A DNA stretch of 64,000 nt from Thalassotalea piscium (GCF_030295935.1 NZ_AP027362.1:558001-622000), one strand, 5' to 3'; shown: positions 39,148-50,205, numbered from the stretch's first letter. A program made the numbers and translations. The notes: generated by a model from the letters alone, not told the origin.

Positions 39148-39954
39148 ATGTCACAACCATTAGTTGAAATTAAAAACCTTACTTTTAAGCGTCAAGAGCG
39201 GGTCATATACAATGACATTAGTTTGTCGATCCCAAAAGGAAAAGTGACTGGTATAATGGGCCCTAGTGGCATAGGGAAAACAACACTATTACGTTTAATT
39301 GGCGGGCAAATTCGTCCTGAATCAGGAAAAATTCTTTTCGATGGCCAAAATATTCCTACACTTTCTCGCTCAGAGCTTTATCAAATACGTAAACGTATGA
39401 GTATGTTATTTCAAAGTGGCGCGCTATTTAGTGATATGAGTGTATATGAAAACATAGCGTTTCCCATTAGAGAGCATACTCAATTATCAGAAAATATTAT
39501 CGACAAAATGGTGCTAATGAAACTTGAAGCTGTAGGTTTACGAGGTGCTCGTAATTTAAAGCCAAGTGAACTATCCGGTGGTATGGCACGTCGTGCCGCA
39601 CTTGCGCGAGCTATTGCGTTAGACCCTGAATTGATTTTGTATGATGAGCCTTTTGCCGGCCAAGATCCTATCTCAATGGGTGTGATTGTTCGGTTAATTA
39701 GTTCATTAAACGAAGCACTAGGTTTGACTTCAGTGGTTGTTTCACATGATGTCCCAGAGGTGATGAGTATTGCCGATTATATTTATATTATTGCCGAACA
39801 AAAAATAATTGGTCACGGCACACCAGATGACATAGCTAAGCAAGCATCTCCGCTAGTGCAACAATTTATTAAAGGTGAAGCCGATGGCCCTGTACCATTT
39901 CATTATAAAGCTGCGTCTTATCAAGAAGAGCTAATTGGTAAGGGAGTCAAATAA
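39148..39954 (+). CDS. mlaF: MlaF, ATPase of the Mla phospholipid transporter
   Basis: A 268-residue ATPase with Walker A GPSGIGKT (38-45), the MlaF-type signature [15 protein letters not shown] and Walker [14 protein letters not shown]. MlaFEDB moves phospholipids between the inner membrane and MlaC, keeping the outer leaflet free of phospholipid. The start is uncertain: TTG 39130 and ATG 39133 are in frame, but none has a good ribosome-binding site, and ATG 39148 gives the usual N-terminus. It overlaps mlaE by one base (TAATG). Confidence 0.93.
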   Translation: MSQPLVEIKNLTFKRQERVIYNDISLSIPKGKVTGIMGPSGIGKTTLLRLIGGQIRPESGKILFDGQNIPTLSRSELYQIRKRMSMLFQSGALFSDMSVYENIAFPIREHTQLSENIIDKMVLMKLEAVGLRGARNLKPSELSGGMARRAALARAIALDPELILYDEPFAGQDPISMGVIVRLISSLNEALGLTSVVVSHDVPEVMSIADYIYIIAEQKIIGHGTPDDIAKQASPLVQQFIKGEADGPVPFHYKAASYQEELIGKGVK

Positions 39955-40730
39955 TGGATATGATCCAACAACTTGGCCGTCAAGTTATTACTACGATTTC
40001 AGGTCTTGGTCGTGCAATATTAATGCTGTTATCGTCGTTGATGCATGTGCCAAATTTTAGAAAAGGTTACCCCTTATTAATTAAGCAACTCTATGCTATT
40101 GGGGTGCTTTCGCTTGTAATTATCGTAGTGTCTGGTTTATTTATTGGTATGGTGTTGGCATTGCAAGGCTATACTATATTAGTAGGCTATGGCGCTGAAG
40201 CAAGTTTAGGTCCTATGGTTGCGTTATCGTTATTGCGCGAACTTGGCCCTGTGGTATCTGCTTTGCTTTTTGCAGGTCGTGCAGGTTCAGCTTTAACGGC
40301 AGAAATTGGCTTGATGAAAGCTACAGAGCAGCTTTCAAGTTTAGAAATGATGGCAATAGATCCATTACGCCGAGTGATTGCGCCTCGATTTTGGGCAGGC
40401 ATGATTACTTTGCCCTTATTAGCTGCAATTTTTTCAGCTGTAGGTATTCTTGGTGCACATCTGGTGGGCGTTGAATGGCTAGGTGTAGATAGCGGTACTT
40501 TTTGGTCAGTGATGCAGTCACAAGTGTCGTTCGAAAAAGATATCGTAAACGGTATTATCAAAAGTATTGCTTTTGCATTTGTAGTTACCTGGATCGCAGT
40601 TTATAAAGGCTATAGTTGTGAGCCTACCTCTGAAGGTATAAGCAGAGCAACCACCTCAACCGTGGTGCAGTCGTCTTTATTAGTTTTAGCATTAGACTTT
40701 GTATTAACAGCGTTAATGTTTACAAAGTAA
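39954..40730 (+). CDS. mlaE: MlaE, permease of the Mla transporter
   Basis: A 258-residue permease of the MlaE/YrbE family with about five membrane helices. Typical blocks are [21 protein letters not shown], the coupling region [21 protein letters not shown] and [19 protein letters not shown] precedes the ATG. It pairs with MlaF inside the mlaFEDCB operon. Confidence 0.95.
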   Translation: MDMIQQLGRQVITTISGLGRAILMLLSSLMHVPNFRKGYPLLIKQLYAIGVLSLVIIVVSGLFIGMVLALQGYTILVGYGAEASLGPMVALSLLRELGPVVSALLFAGRAGSALTAEIGLMKATEQLSSLEMMAIDPLRRVIAPRFWAGMITLPLLAAIFSAVGILGAHLVGVEWLGVDSGTFWSVMQSQVSFEKDIVNGIIKSIAFAFVVTWIAVYKGYSCEPTSEGISRATTSTVVQSSLLVLALDFVLTALMFTK

Positions 40731-40761
40731 TTATTATTTTATTAAGAGTTTGGTGGAAGAC

Positions 40762-41229
40762 ATGGTGTCGAAGAAAATAGAATTAATGGTAGGCTTTTTT
40801 GCAGCGTTAGGTATTGCAGCATTACTAATGTTAGCGCTGAGAGTAGCTAATAGCGGTATTTCAGGTAATAGTGAAACATATCAACTGTACGCTAAGTTTG
40901 ACAATATTGGTGGTTTAAAAGTACGTTCGCCAATTAAAGTTGGTGGAGTTGTTGTAGGACGGGTGAGTAATATTTCGTTAGACCCTGAAGATTACACGCC
41001 AGTTGTTACCTTAGATATAAACGCACAATACAATCATTTTTCTGAAGCTACGTCGGTATCTATTCTTACCGCCGGCTTATTAGGTGAGCAATATATTGGT
41101 CTCTTACCAGGGTTTATGGATGAATCAGTTGGTACATTAGTGAATGGCGATTTTATTGAAGATACAAAACCTGCTTTAGTGTTAGAAGAGTTGATCGGTC
41201 AATTCCTATTTAGTCAAGGTAGTGATTAA
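40762..41229 (+). CDS. mlaD: MlaD, MCE-domain substrate-binding component
   Basis: A 155-residue protein with one N-terminal transmembrane helix (~7-28) and a single MCE domain (YAKFDNIGGLKVRSPIKVGG; ILTAGLLGEQYIGLLPG). MCE domains form a hexameric ring that guides lipid between MlaFE and MlaC. I start at ATG 40762, which has GGAAGA just upstream, rather than the TTG at 40750. Confidence 0.94.
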   Translation: MVSKKIELMVGFFAALGIAALLMLALRVANSGISGNSETYQLYAKFDNIGGLKVRSPIKVGGVVVGRVSNISLDPEDYTPVVTLDINAQYNHFSEATSVSILTAGLLGEQYIGLLPGFMDESVGTLVNGDFIEDTKPALVLEELIGQFLFSQGSD

Positions 41230-41249
41230 ACCGTTTGAAGGAGTATAAA

Positions 41250-41900
41250 ATGAAAATATTGAATAAAGCTGTAACAATAGTATTTGCTTTTCTCGTAACC
41301 TTTTCGTTATCAACTAGCGCAGCAGCTGAGCGTGTTATCGATAGTAAAGACCCTTACAAGTTAATTGAAGTGGTGGCAGATATTACATTTAAGCGATTTG
41401 CTAACGAGCAAGATAATATTCGTAAAGATGCAAATATTTTAAAAACGATTGTTCGTGAAGAATTGTTGCCTTATATTGATTATCGCTACGCTGCATTCAA
41501 AGTGATTGGTGGGCAAAACTTTAGAAGAACTACAAAAGCAGAGCGTGCTGAGTTTACTAAAGTATTTCGCGAATATTTGGTCACTTCTTATGCACAAGTT
41601 TTCACATTATATAACAATCAAAAAGTAGAATTTGGCCATGCGAGAGATTTTAGCAATAGTAATGTGGTCGCTGTAAATACCTCGGTAATAGAGCCTGGAA
41701 GAGAGCCTATTAATATTTCGTTTAGAGTGAGAAAAAATAAAAAAACCAACGAATGGAAGGCTTATGACATGGTTGCTGAAGGTATAAGTTTACTTGATAG
41801 TAAACAAGCAGAGTTTAGCAGCTTGATACGTCAAAAAGGCTTACCTCATGTTAGCCAAATGTTAAAAGAAAAAAGCGCTAAAGATATCGTTTTTAAATAA
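41250..41900 (+). CDS. mlaC: MlaC, periplasmic phospholipid-binding protein
   Basis: A 216-residue protein with a signal peptide (ILNKAVTIVFAFLVTFSLS, cleavage near residue 27, SAAAA-like) followed by the Tol-Tol/MlaC domain (FRRTTKAERAEFTKVFREYL). It shuttles phospholipid between MlaA at the outer membrane and MlaFEDB. AAGGAG six bases before ATG 41250 decides the start; the in-frame TTG at 41235 lies on that ribosome-binding site. Confidence 0.94.
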   Translation: MKILNKAVTIVFAFLVTFSLSTSAAAERVIDSKDPYKLIEVVADITFKRFANEQDNIRKDANILKTIVREELLPYIDYRYAAFKVIGGQNFRRTTKAERAEFTKVFREYLVTSYAQVFTLYNNQKVEFGHARDFSNSNVVAVNTSVIEPGREPINISFRVRKNKKTNEWKAYDMVAEGISLLDSKQAEFSSLIRQKGLPHVSQMLKEKSAKDIVFK

Positions 41901-41914
41901 GGCTATACGCTATT

Positions 41915-42208
41915 ATGACCGTAAAAATTACAATGAATGATGATGGTATTGCGTTAGCAGGCGAATTAACCCAAGCTACTATTACCCAAGCGCTAGAAAA
42001 GCAGTCAGTTCGTTTTTTTGAACAAAAAAATGTCACTATCGATTTAGCGGGTATTGTAAAAGTAGATACCGCAGGTCTTGCATGGTTGCTAACTTTAGTT
42101 GAGCTTGCATCAAGCCAATCAAGTAAGGTTTGCTTTACTCATTTGTCGACAGAGTTACAAAACTTAGTAAAACTATCTGCGGTAGATTCTTTTTTACCTA
42201 GCCATTAA
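41915..42208 (+). CDS. mlaB: MlaB, STAS-domain subunit
   Basis: A 97-residue STAS protein with the family block IDLAGIVKVDTAGLAWLLTLVE. MlaB binds MlaF and is needed for assembly and activity of the transporter. It is 14 bp after mlaC. Confidence 0.9.
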   Translation: MTVKITMNDDGIALAGELTQATITQALEKQSVRFFEQKNVTIDLAGIVKVDTAGLAWLLTLVELASSQSSKVCFTHLSTELQNLVKLSAVDSFLPSH

Positions 42209-42296
42209 CAATACAACACTTGTTATCAAGCCTTCAAACTCGCAATTTGAGGTTGTTTAGGTATATAATCTTAGAATAAATTTATAGGAGACTTAA

Positions 42297-43846
<1,550 letters not shown>

Positions 43847-43878
43847 TCTGGCGAGTTAGCTAAAGAGAAAGTTTGAAT

Positions 43879-43909
43879 AAAAAGCCAGTATTATTACTGG
43901 CTTTTTTTA
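43879..43909. terminator. bidirectional terminator between murA and degS
   Basis: AAAGCCAGTA (43881-43890), a TTAT loop, then TACTGGCTTT followed by a T run. A-rich sequence on the other side allows it to serve both convergent genes, although the degS stop lies just inside its edge. Confidence 0.85.
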
Positions 43910-44977
43910 TCGTTTTTCTTCAATGACTACAGGGATATCAAGAGGTAACTCACCGCGAGCAACCTTAAAAATTAAAGTAGTATTAGGCTTGGTTTCTGCA
44001 ACAATATCTAGAGCTTGGCTGATCGAGTGTATTTCAACGCCATCGATTTGATATATTAGATCATTAACTTGCAATCCTGCTTTATGAGCAGGGCTATTAG
44101 GCTGGATCTCGCCAATTAAGAAGCCTGTAGACCTAGCAAAACGTGAGTTGGTAGATACGCCTAACCAACCACGAATTACACGTCCATCCTCAATGATTTT
44201 ACGCATTATTTTATGCGCTAACTTATAAGGTACTGCGAAAAATATGCCTTGAATACTTAATTCAGGATCAAAGGAATATTCACGTGAATTAATATATTTT
44301 CGTGAATTAATACCAACTAACACCCCATTGCTGTTAACTAAGGCACCACCTGAATTACCTTCATTAATTGCCGCATCCATTTGTAGAAATTCTTGATAAC
44401 TTGTACTGCTCAAACCGCTGCGTCCTGTACCACTAATTATGCCTTGAGTTACTGTTTGCCCAAGATTAAAAGGGTTACCAATAGCGAGCACAACATCACC
44501 AACATAAGAGGTTAGGTTTTCATCTTGAGGGATCGTAGGTAAGTTCGTCGCCGCAACTTTTAAAACGGCTAAATCAGTATAAACATCATAACCTATTAAC
44601 TCTGCGGGATACCGGTCACCATTTTGAAGAACTACACCAATTAAGTCAGCATCTTGAACAACATGATAATTTGTTAATAGGTAGCCATTTGCATTCATTA
44701 TTACGCCAGAGCCTAATTCTGTAGTGCGATGGCTTCGATTATAATTAAATGAGGGCTGTATTTTTTCAGAATATATATTAACTACTGCGGCACTTGCTTG
44801 CTGTACTGCCCTAGCATAAGAATGAGGCTGCTCACTTTGTTTAGATGAGGCTAGAATATTCCACCAAGAACCATTTCCATCGCGTAATTCTGGTATTAAT
44901 AATAATAAAACAACTGCGACTATTACACCGTAGCTTGCTGAATTTAAGATGTATTTTAATGCGCTTAACAGTTTCAA
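43907..44977 (-). CDS. degS: DegS, membrane-anchored serine protease
   Basis: A 356-residue HtrA-family protease. One N-terminal transmembrane helix (~14-29) anchors a trypsin-like domain with His105 (TNYHVV), Asp135 (YTDLAVLK) and Ser209 (NEGNSGG), followed by a single PDZ domain (~260-350). DegS senses misfolded porins and makes the first cut in RseA, which releases sigma-E. It lies downstream of degQ but is separated by a terminator, so it likely has its own promoter. Confidence 0.93.
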   Translation of the reverse strand: MKLLSALKYILNSASYGVIVAVVLLLLIPELRDGNGSWWNILASSKQSEQPHSYARAVQQASAAVVNIYSEKIQPSFNYNRSHRTTELGSGVIMNANGYLLTNYHVVQDADLIGVVLQNGDRYPAELIGYDVYTDLAVLKVAATNLPTIPQDENLTSYVGDVVLAIGNPFNLGQTVTQGIISGTGRSGLSSTSYQEFLQMDAAINEGNSGGALVNSNGVLVGINSRKYINSREYSFDPELSIQGIFFAVPYKLAHKIMRKIIEDGRVIRGWLGVSTNSRFARSTGFLIGEIQPNSPAHKAGLQVNDLIYQIDGVEIHSISQALDIVAETKPNTTLIFKVARGELPLDIPVVIEEKR

Positions 44978-45071
44978 GGTTATAGTTTCTTTAAGTAATT
45001 TGTTTTAAGTGTAGTAAAAACGAAAGAATATTTTGTATTAGCTTACCACAACTTTTCTGAACAACGCTCAC

Positions 45072-45100
45072 AAAAAAGGCTCAATGAAGAGCCTTTTGTA
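45072..45100 (-). terminator. intrinsic terminator of degQ
   Basis: On the minus strand, AAAAGGCTC and GAGCCTTTTTT enclose the loop TTCATT just after the degQ stop, with a T run at the end. Confidence 0.85.
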
Positions 45101-45114
45101 GAGTTTGATAAATA

Positions 45115-46470
45115 TTAGCGAATTCTGATATAAAATATTGTGTTGCCACGAATAATTTTTAATAAAGAAATACCTTTGATTTCTGATAAATAATCACGAA
45201 GTTCTGCAATATTCTTAATACGGGCTTTGTTGACGCCAGCAATAATATCACCTTTGCGTAAGCCAATAACTTCAGCAGGAGAGCCTTCTTCAACGTCACC
45301 TACGATCACGCCAAGACCTTTTGATTGGTTATTGAGCTTAGCGCCTTCAAGCATACTATGAATACTTGCAGGTTCGATGTTTGCACTTTGTGTTTTCTTT
45401 AAAGTTACGGTGTAAGTTTTAGACTTACCATTAGCTTTAACCACAGTTAGCTCAACATCTTTTCCGGCTCCTATTGAACCAATTTTTCCTCTTAACTCAC
45501 TGAAGCTTTTAACATGTTTACCATTTACTTGGGTTATAACATCTCCCGCTTCAATACCGGCTTCTTCTGCAGCAGAATCTGGTTCGACTCGCTCCACAAA
45601 GCCACCCTGGTTGGCATCTAATTCCATTGCTTTAGCAATTTCACCATTAACACTGTAGCCAGAAACGCCTAAAACACCTCTGCGAACTTCACCGAACTCT
45701 AAAATTTGGCTAACAAGGTTTTTTACCATATTGCTAGGAATGGCAAAGCCAATACCGACATTACCACCATTAGGACCGATAATTGCAGTATTGATACCGA
45801 TTAACTCACCGCGTAAATTTACCAATGCACCACCCGAGTTACCACTATTGATAGCAGCATCTGTTTGAATAAAGTCTTCATAGTTTTCATTATTTAAGCC
45901 GCTACGCCCTAAAGCGCTAACAATACCAGAGGTAACAGTTTGTCCTAAACCAAAAGGGCTACCAATAGCGACAGCGAAGTCACCTACACGTAACTTATCA
46001 GAGTCGGATACATTTATTTCAACCAAGTTTTTAGTTTCAACTTGTATTAATGCAATATCACTACTTTCATCGGCACCAATTTTTTTAGCGTCTAACTGAC
46101 GACCATCTTTGAGGGTTACTTGAATTTCGTCTGCCTCTCTAATTACATGGTTATTTGTTACGATATAGCCTTTGTCAGCATCAATAATAACGCCTGAGCC
46201 TAGACCTCGAAAAGGACGTTCTCGGGCTTGATTCTGTCTAGGATTACCAAAAAAGAATTTAAATGCATCGGGGATGTTCTGTTTTTCTACATGAGTACCT
46301 TTAACTGATATAAGTACCACAGCAGGCGTAACATTCTCCAGCATTGGAGCTAAACTAGGCATTTGTTGACCATTTAATTGCAATGGTAGATTAGCTTGTG
46401 CAGGTAAAGAAGAGATAGCTAACGTTGTTGTTAGTAATATAGAACTACAGATAATTGATATTTTCTTCAT
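45115..46470 (-). CDS. degQ: DegP/DegQ-type periplasmic serine protease
   Basis: A 451-residue HtrA protease-chaperone. It has a signal peptide (~1-26, ending PAQA), a protease domain with His108 (TNNHVI), Asp138 (SSDIALIQ) and Ser212 (NSGNSGGALVN), and two PDZ domains (~245-340 and ~365-450). The length and the short LA loop (NIPDAFKFFFGNPRQN) fit DegQ better than DegP. It degrades and holds misfolded envelope proteins. The degQ-degS pairing is the usual gammaproteobacterial arrangement. Confidence 0.93.
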   Translation of the reverse strand: MKKISIICSSILLTTTLAISSLPAQANLPLQLNGQQMPSLAPMLENVTPAVVLISVKGTHVEKQNIPDAFKFFFGNPRQNQARERPFRGLGSGVIIDADKGYIVTNNHVIREADEIQVTLKDGRQLDAKKIGADESSDIALIQVETKNLVEINVSDSDKLRVGDFAVAIGSPFGLGQTVTSGIVSALGRSGLNNENYEDFIQTDAAINSGNSGGALVNLRGELIGINTAIIGPNGGNVGIGFAIPSNMVKNLVSQILEFGEVRRGVLGVSGYSVNGEIAKAMELDANQGGFVERVEPDSAAEEAGIEAGDVITQVNGKHVKSFSELRGKIGSIGAGKDVELTVVKANGKSKTYTVTLKKTQSANIEPASIHSMLEGAKLNNQSKGLGVIVGDVEEGSPAEVIGLRKGDIIAGVNKARIKNIAELRDYLSEIKGISLLKIIRGNTIFYIRIR

Positions 46471-46674
46471 ACGATAAATTACTCCTAACTAAGGCATTTA
46501 TACTATTTAAAGTTGTTAAATAAGCTCAACAGGGCAAGGAAATTATTGTACATAGCTATCGTTGATAAAAATTGACTCATGCCTTTATGTACAAATAATA
46601 TATTACTGATCAATCATCGAGTAAGCATACAAACCCTGTGTACCTATAAAGACTAATATATAGAGAACAAGTTC

Positions 46675-47139
46675 CTAATTTCCAACCTCTGCATTTGTAA
46701 CAGTTTGTTTCTTATCAGCAAATAAGCCGGTGGCTTCACCTGAGTAATCTAATGGCGGCTCTACAGAATCTTTGCGCTCAGCTTTTTCTTTTTTCTCGTG
46801 TCGTAAACTTACCGTTTGTGCTAATTGTTCCTGAGTTTCTTTAGAGAAGAAAGGCATAGCATCAAGGTCATTTGGAGTGACTTGTTGGAGTAGCTTGGTA
46901 CTTTGTTCCATTTGTAGCATTGCTTTTTGACAGGTGTCATTCATTTGAGCGAGTAGGCTTGCAGACTGATCTAAATGCTCGGCAACGTCTAGTTTATACT
47001 GGGCTAATGCGGTTTCACTCTCGCTTACTTGAGTTGCCAGTTTCTTAGCTTGGATTGAAGAGGGAGATATAAATTTACTTGCAATAAAGCCTAAAACGCC
47101 GCCTACAAGTAAAAGAACAATAATTGTTAAAACTTCCAT
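46675..47139 (-). CDS. zapG: ZapG-like protein (YhcB, DUF1043)
   Basis: A 154-residue inner-membrane protein with one N-terminal helix (EVLTIIVLLLVGGVLGFIASKF) and a cytoplasmic coiled coil (~25-95). YhcB/ZapG coordinates cell envelope synthesis and division and interacts with the divisome. The start is ATG 47139, with GAAGG 8 bases upstream; the TTG at 47163 would add eight residues without a better signal. It is divergent from zapE. Confidence 0.88.
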   Translation of the reverse strand: MEVLTIIVLLLVGGVLGFIASKFISPSSIQAKKLATQVSESETALAQYKLDVAEHLDQSASLLAQMNDTCQKAMLQMEQSTKLLQQVTPNDLDAMPFFSKETQEQLAQTVSLRHEKKEKAERKDSVEPPLDYSGEATGLFADKKQTVTNAEVGN

Positions 47140-47175
47140 AGTGTGTACCTTCGTTGTGTCCAATGAAAACAGTTA

Positions 47176-47235
47176 TACCAACTTTACGTTTGTTAATGTT
47201 ATTCAGCGCTTGGAATAAACTGAATAGAATTGGTA
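47176..47235. repeat. 60-bp TACCA-ended element with TTA target duplication
   Basis: It starts TACCAACTTTACG and ends AATAGAATTGGTA, with TTA on each side (47173-47175 and 47236-47238). The ends and duplication match element A but the interior does not. A TACCAGTTAATC sequence follows directly at 47239. Confidence 0.5.
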
Positions 47236-47383
47236 TTATACCAGTTAATCTAACGCATTTATTTATACTATACCAAGTGGATTATACAATTGCTCAACTC
47301 TTTAGTGCAATTGGTCTTAGTTAAGTAAGGGTTAGCTTATTTCAAATATTAATACACCCCAACTATATATAAACGGTCGATAA

Positions 47384-48499
47384 ATGATAAATCTTTCCCC
47401 ACTTGAGAAATATAAACAAGATTTAACTCGAGATGACTTTCAATATGATGCGGCTCAAGAGCATGCAGTTAAAAATTTACAACGATTATATGAAGACCTG
47501 CTTAATAAACCATTACCGGTAACAGGTTTTAAAAAAGTGCTAAACCGGTGGAAACGTGTTGTCGCTAAAAAAGAGCAAACATTAGTAAAAGGTTTATATT
47601 TTTGGGGAGGTGTTGGACGAGGAAAAACTTATTTGGTCGATACTTTTTATGATTGTTTACCGTTTGATAATAAAATGCGAGTACACTTTCACCGATTTAT
47701 GCATCGAGTTCATCAAGAGCTAAAAACGTTAACAGGCAAGTCTGATCCCTTGAAGATCATAGCTAAACGCTTTGCAGATGAAACCTGCATTATTTGTTTT
47801 GATGAATTCTTTGTCTCAGATATTACCGACGCAATGATCTTAGGTACGTTATTTGAAGAATTGTTTGCACATAAAGTAACGTTAGTAGCAACTTCAAATA
47901 TTATTCCTGACGAACTTTATCGCAATGGCCTGCAGCGTGCTCGTTTTTTACCCGCAATAAAGTTAATTAATGAAAACTGTGACGTGATTAACGTCGACAG
48001 CGGCGTTGATTATCGTTTACGTACGTTGGAGCAAGCTGAAATTTATCACTTTCCCCTGGATCAAGTTGCAGACGATAACCTTGAAAAGTACTTTACTCAG
48101 CTTTCATTTGAGCAGGGTGTTAAATTAAAAAAAATTAAGATTAACAATCGTGAGTTAGTCACAGTGCAGGAATCTGACGGCATTGTGCATTTTGACTTTG
48201 CTACTTTGTGTGTGTCTGCTCGTAGCCAAAGTGACTATATGGAGTTAAGTAGAATATATCACACAGTTCTATTGGCTAACGTTAAACAAATGAATGTTGA
48301 TTGCGATGACGCAGCGCGACGTTTTATTGCTTTAGTTGATGAGTTTTATGAGCGAAATGTAAAACTCATTATTTCGGCTGAAGTCGCGATGGAGCAGTTA
48401 TACACACATGGCGGCTTAGAGTTTGAATTTAAACGTTGTTTAAGTCGTTTGCAAGAGATGCAGTCGAGCGATTACCTTGCAAGTGAGCACTTACCTTAG
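47384..48499 (+). CDS. zapE: cell division ATPase ZapE (AFG1-like)
   Basis: A 371-residue AAA+ ATPase. Walker A is GGVGRGKT (75-82), Walker B is CIICFDEFFVSD, and sensor I is TLVATSNIIPDELY. ZapE binds FtsZ and affects Z-ring constriction, mainly under low oxygen or heat. In related genomes it is followed directly by rplM-rpsI; here about 5 kb of other genes come in between. Confidence 0.94.
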   Translation: MINLSPLEKYKQDLTRDDFQYDAAQEHAVKNLQRLYEDLLNKPLPVTGFKKVLNRWKRVVAKKEQTLVKGLYFWGGVGRGKTYLVDTFYDCLPFDNKMRVHFHRFMHRVHQELKTLTGKSDPLKIIAKRFADETCIICFDEFFVSDITDAMILGTLFEELFAHKVTLVATSNIIPDELYRNGLQRARFLPAIKLINENCDVINVDSGVDYRLRTLEQAEIYHFPLDQVADDNLEKYFTQLSFEQGVKLKKIKINNRELVTVQESDGIVHFDFATLCVSARSQSDYMELSRIYHTVLLANVKQMNVDCDDAARRFIALVDEFYERNVKLIISAEVAMEQLYTHGGLEFEFKRCLSRLQEMQSSDYLASEHLP

Positions 48500-48561
48500 T
48501 TTATGTGCCGTCAGCTTTGTATATTTAAACTAAAATTGACACTTTTTTGTAAAATAATTTA

Positions 48562-48871
48562 GGGCGTGTTGATCTTTCGAGTACAAATTTTGTACGAATT
48601 AAACATGATTTAATTGAGGCGTAGCGAATACAGTGTAGTATTTTACATAAATGAGCTAGACAGCTTCCGCGTCCTGCTCACGCTAAGTACCTACTTCCGT
48701 GTAAGCAACGAAAAGTAAATCATGTTTAAACGTATCCGTAGGACAGCGCCTCTTTGGTTTTTCTACGGCGTTTTCACTTATTTATGGGGAACAACCCCAT
48801 TACATAAGTTCAGTCTTGTATAAACACCAAATAAATCCCTGCAAAAATGTACAGCAAAGTTCAACATGCCC
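48562..48871. repeat. MITE-like element B, complete copy
   Basis: A 310-bp element with inverted ends GGGCGTGTTGA (48562-48572) and TCAACATGCCC (48861-48871), flanked by TA on both sides, as for IS630/mariner-type insertion. Inside are a long-range inverted repeat with AAACATGATTTA (~48603-48614) and TAAATCATGTTTAA (~48717-48730), and the palindrome GGGGAACAACCCC (48786-48798). There is no coding capacity. It lies between zapE and the PhnD-like gene and accounts for most of that gap. Confidence 0.75.
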
Positions 48872-48945
48872 TAGCATTAAACGATAAATAGGGAGCTTAA
48901 GTTAATACTCTAAGAAAAAAATATTTTTGCAAAGAAGTGTTCTTA

Positions 48946-49680
48946 CTATTGGCCTTTATCATTTACTTTTTTAAACCCGTCAATCCAAGCAGGCACAACT
49001 TTATGTTCAGACCTGTTTAGTTGAGTTAATGCCCTTGTACATTGCTGCCTAATCGAGGATGAGATGTTTTTATGTATCCACCAGCCCCCTGTTTCTACCG
49101 CTTCTGTAACCGCAACAATTGAATAGTCATTAAGATCAGCCCAACGTGTAGCTAATGGGTGGGCAATGATGGCAACTTGTACATCTTGATGTCCCAAAGC
49201 TGCTGCTGAACCAATATAATTGCCAACAAAATAAAAATGGCTGTTCTCCTCATTAATATTTACATCGTTAAGTAACTTACTTGGTAGCATATACCCAGGC
49301 CAAGAGTGCTTGTTGATAAATGCAAACCAATACCCTTTTAGAGAGTTAAGATCTTTAATGCCTATACTGGCTTTAACAACAATTGCACCTTTAATATAAG
49401 TGTCATTATCTAGCGTTTTTGCAATAGCAATCAACTGATAGTCTGGATGATCTTTTAAAGCGATTGAGCGAGGGGTTGGATCGAATAAAAGCTGCGCAGG
49501 CTGGGCAGTGTTTTGGTACGGAATAGCATCACAGCCTTTCTGCTTTAACACATTTAGAAATCTTTTTAAGTGGCGCTGGCTTTTTTTACCACCATCATCG
49601 TGGTTTATCAAAACCGTGATGGTATTTGAAACTGATAACGTAGGCATTAATGCCAAAACAAAAACTAATAACTTTAACAT
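48946..49680 (-). CDS. PhnD/TRAP-like periplasmic substrate-binding protein
   Basis: A 244-residue protein with a signal peptide (LLVFVLALMPTLSVS, cleavage ~19) and a type 2 periplasmic-binding fold resembling phosphate/phosphonate-binding PhnD-like proteins (ASIGIKDLNSLKGYWFAFI; HPLATRWADLNDYSIVAVTE). GGGGAA precedes the ATG. No transporter or sensor gene is adjacent, so it may be an orphan binding protein or sensor input. The ligand is unknown. It is part of a block that separates zapE from rplM. Confidence 0.65.
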   Translation of the reverse strand: MLKLLVFVLALMPTLSVSNTITVLINHDDGGKKSQRHLKRFLNVLKQKGCDAIPYQNTAQPAQLLFDPTPRSIALKDHPDYQLIAIAKTLDNDTYIKGAIVVKASIGIKDLNSLKGYWFAFINKHSWPGYMLPSKLLNDVNINEENSHFYFVGNYIGSAAALGHQDVQVAIIAHPLATRWADLNDYSIVAVTEAVETGGWWIHKNISSSIRQQCTRALTQLNRSEHKVVPAWIDGFKKVNDKGQ

Positions 49681-50125
49681 GTGTTTCCCCGTGTGATGTT
49701 GGTATCAAACTAAAATAAAGCCTGCAAATACTTGGTCTCCTATATTACTTGGTTACCTATATTGTGTTAACGACTAAATGCAAAAACTCTAGCTATTGCG
49801 TTAGGGTTAATTATGTAAATACAAGCCATGTTACTACCCCTGTACTGATGCTAAACGATTGTTTTTTATATGAATATGTACATGCTTCCTGCCATTTTAT
49901 AATCGTGCGTGTAAGAATGTGGTCACATCTTTATGGACAATGGTATTAACTTCCCTGTCATAGCATACAAAGTGAACCACAGTGATGAAATCGATTTGGA
50001 AAGCAGGAAATTTTAAAGAACAAAGCCGTTGTGTTGTTAAATAAATGATAGAAAATTTAACAATCAAAGAATACATTTGCGACTACAGCAATGTTGAGAT
50101 ATTTTGATATTTAATGATTAGTAAA

Positions 50126-50205
50126 TCACTATATCTAGTAGTACAAAATGTAATTAATATCAATATGTGGTGTTTTAGCGTGATCTAGATCACAATATCT
50201 TGTGT
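50126..50205 (+). promoter_or_regulatory. three NrdR-like boxes upstream of nrdJa
   Basis: Three 16-bp matches to the NrdR box (ACACWATATATWGTGT) begin at 50126 (TCACTATATCTAGTAG, 12/16), 50158 (TATCAATATGTGGTGT, 11/16) and 50190 (TCACAATATCTTGTGT, 14/16). They are spaced exactly 32 bp apart, about three helical turns. NrdR is the ATP/dATP-sensing repressor of ribonucleotide reductase genes. The rest of the 49681-50277 gap shows no convincing gene. Confidence 0.75.
50180..50193 (+). promoter_or_regulatory. palindromic CRP-type site
   Basis: GTGATCTAGATCAC is a perfect palindrome with the CRP core GTGA-N6-TCAC. It overlaps the third NrdR-like box by four bases and sits about 90 bp before the nrdJa start. 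FNR would prefer TTGAT/ATCAA, so CRP or a close relative is more likely. Confidence 0.6.

Noticed and set aside
49749-49949. A 66-codon open frame in the nrdJa upstream gap
   Set aside because: No ribosome-binding site, unusual composition and no recognisable family; probably chance.
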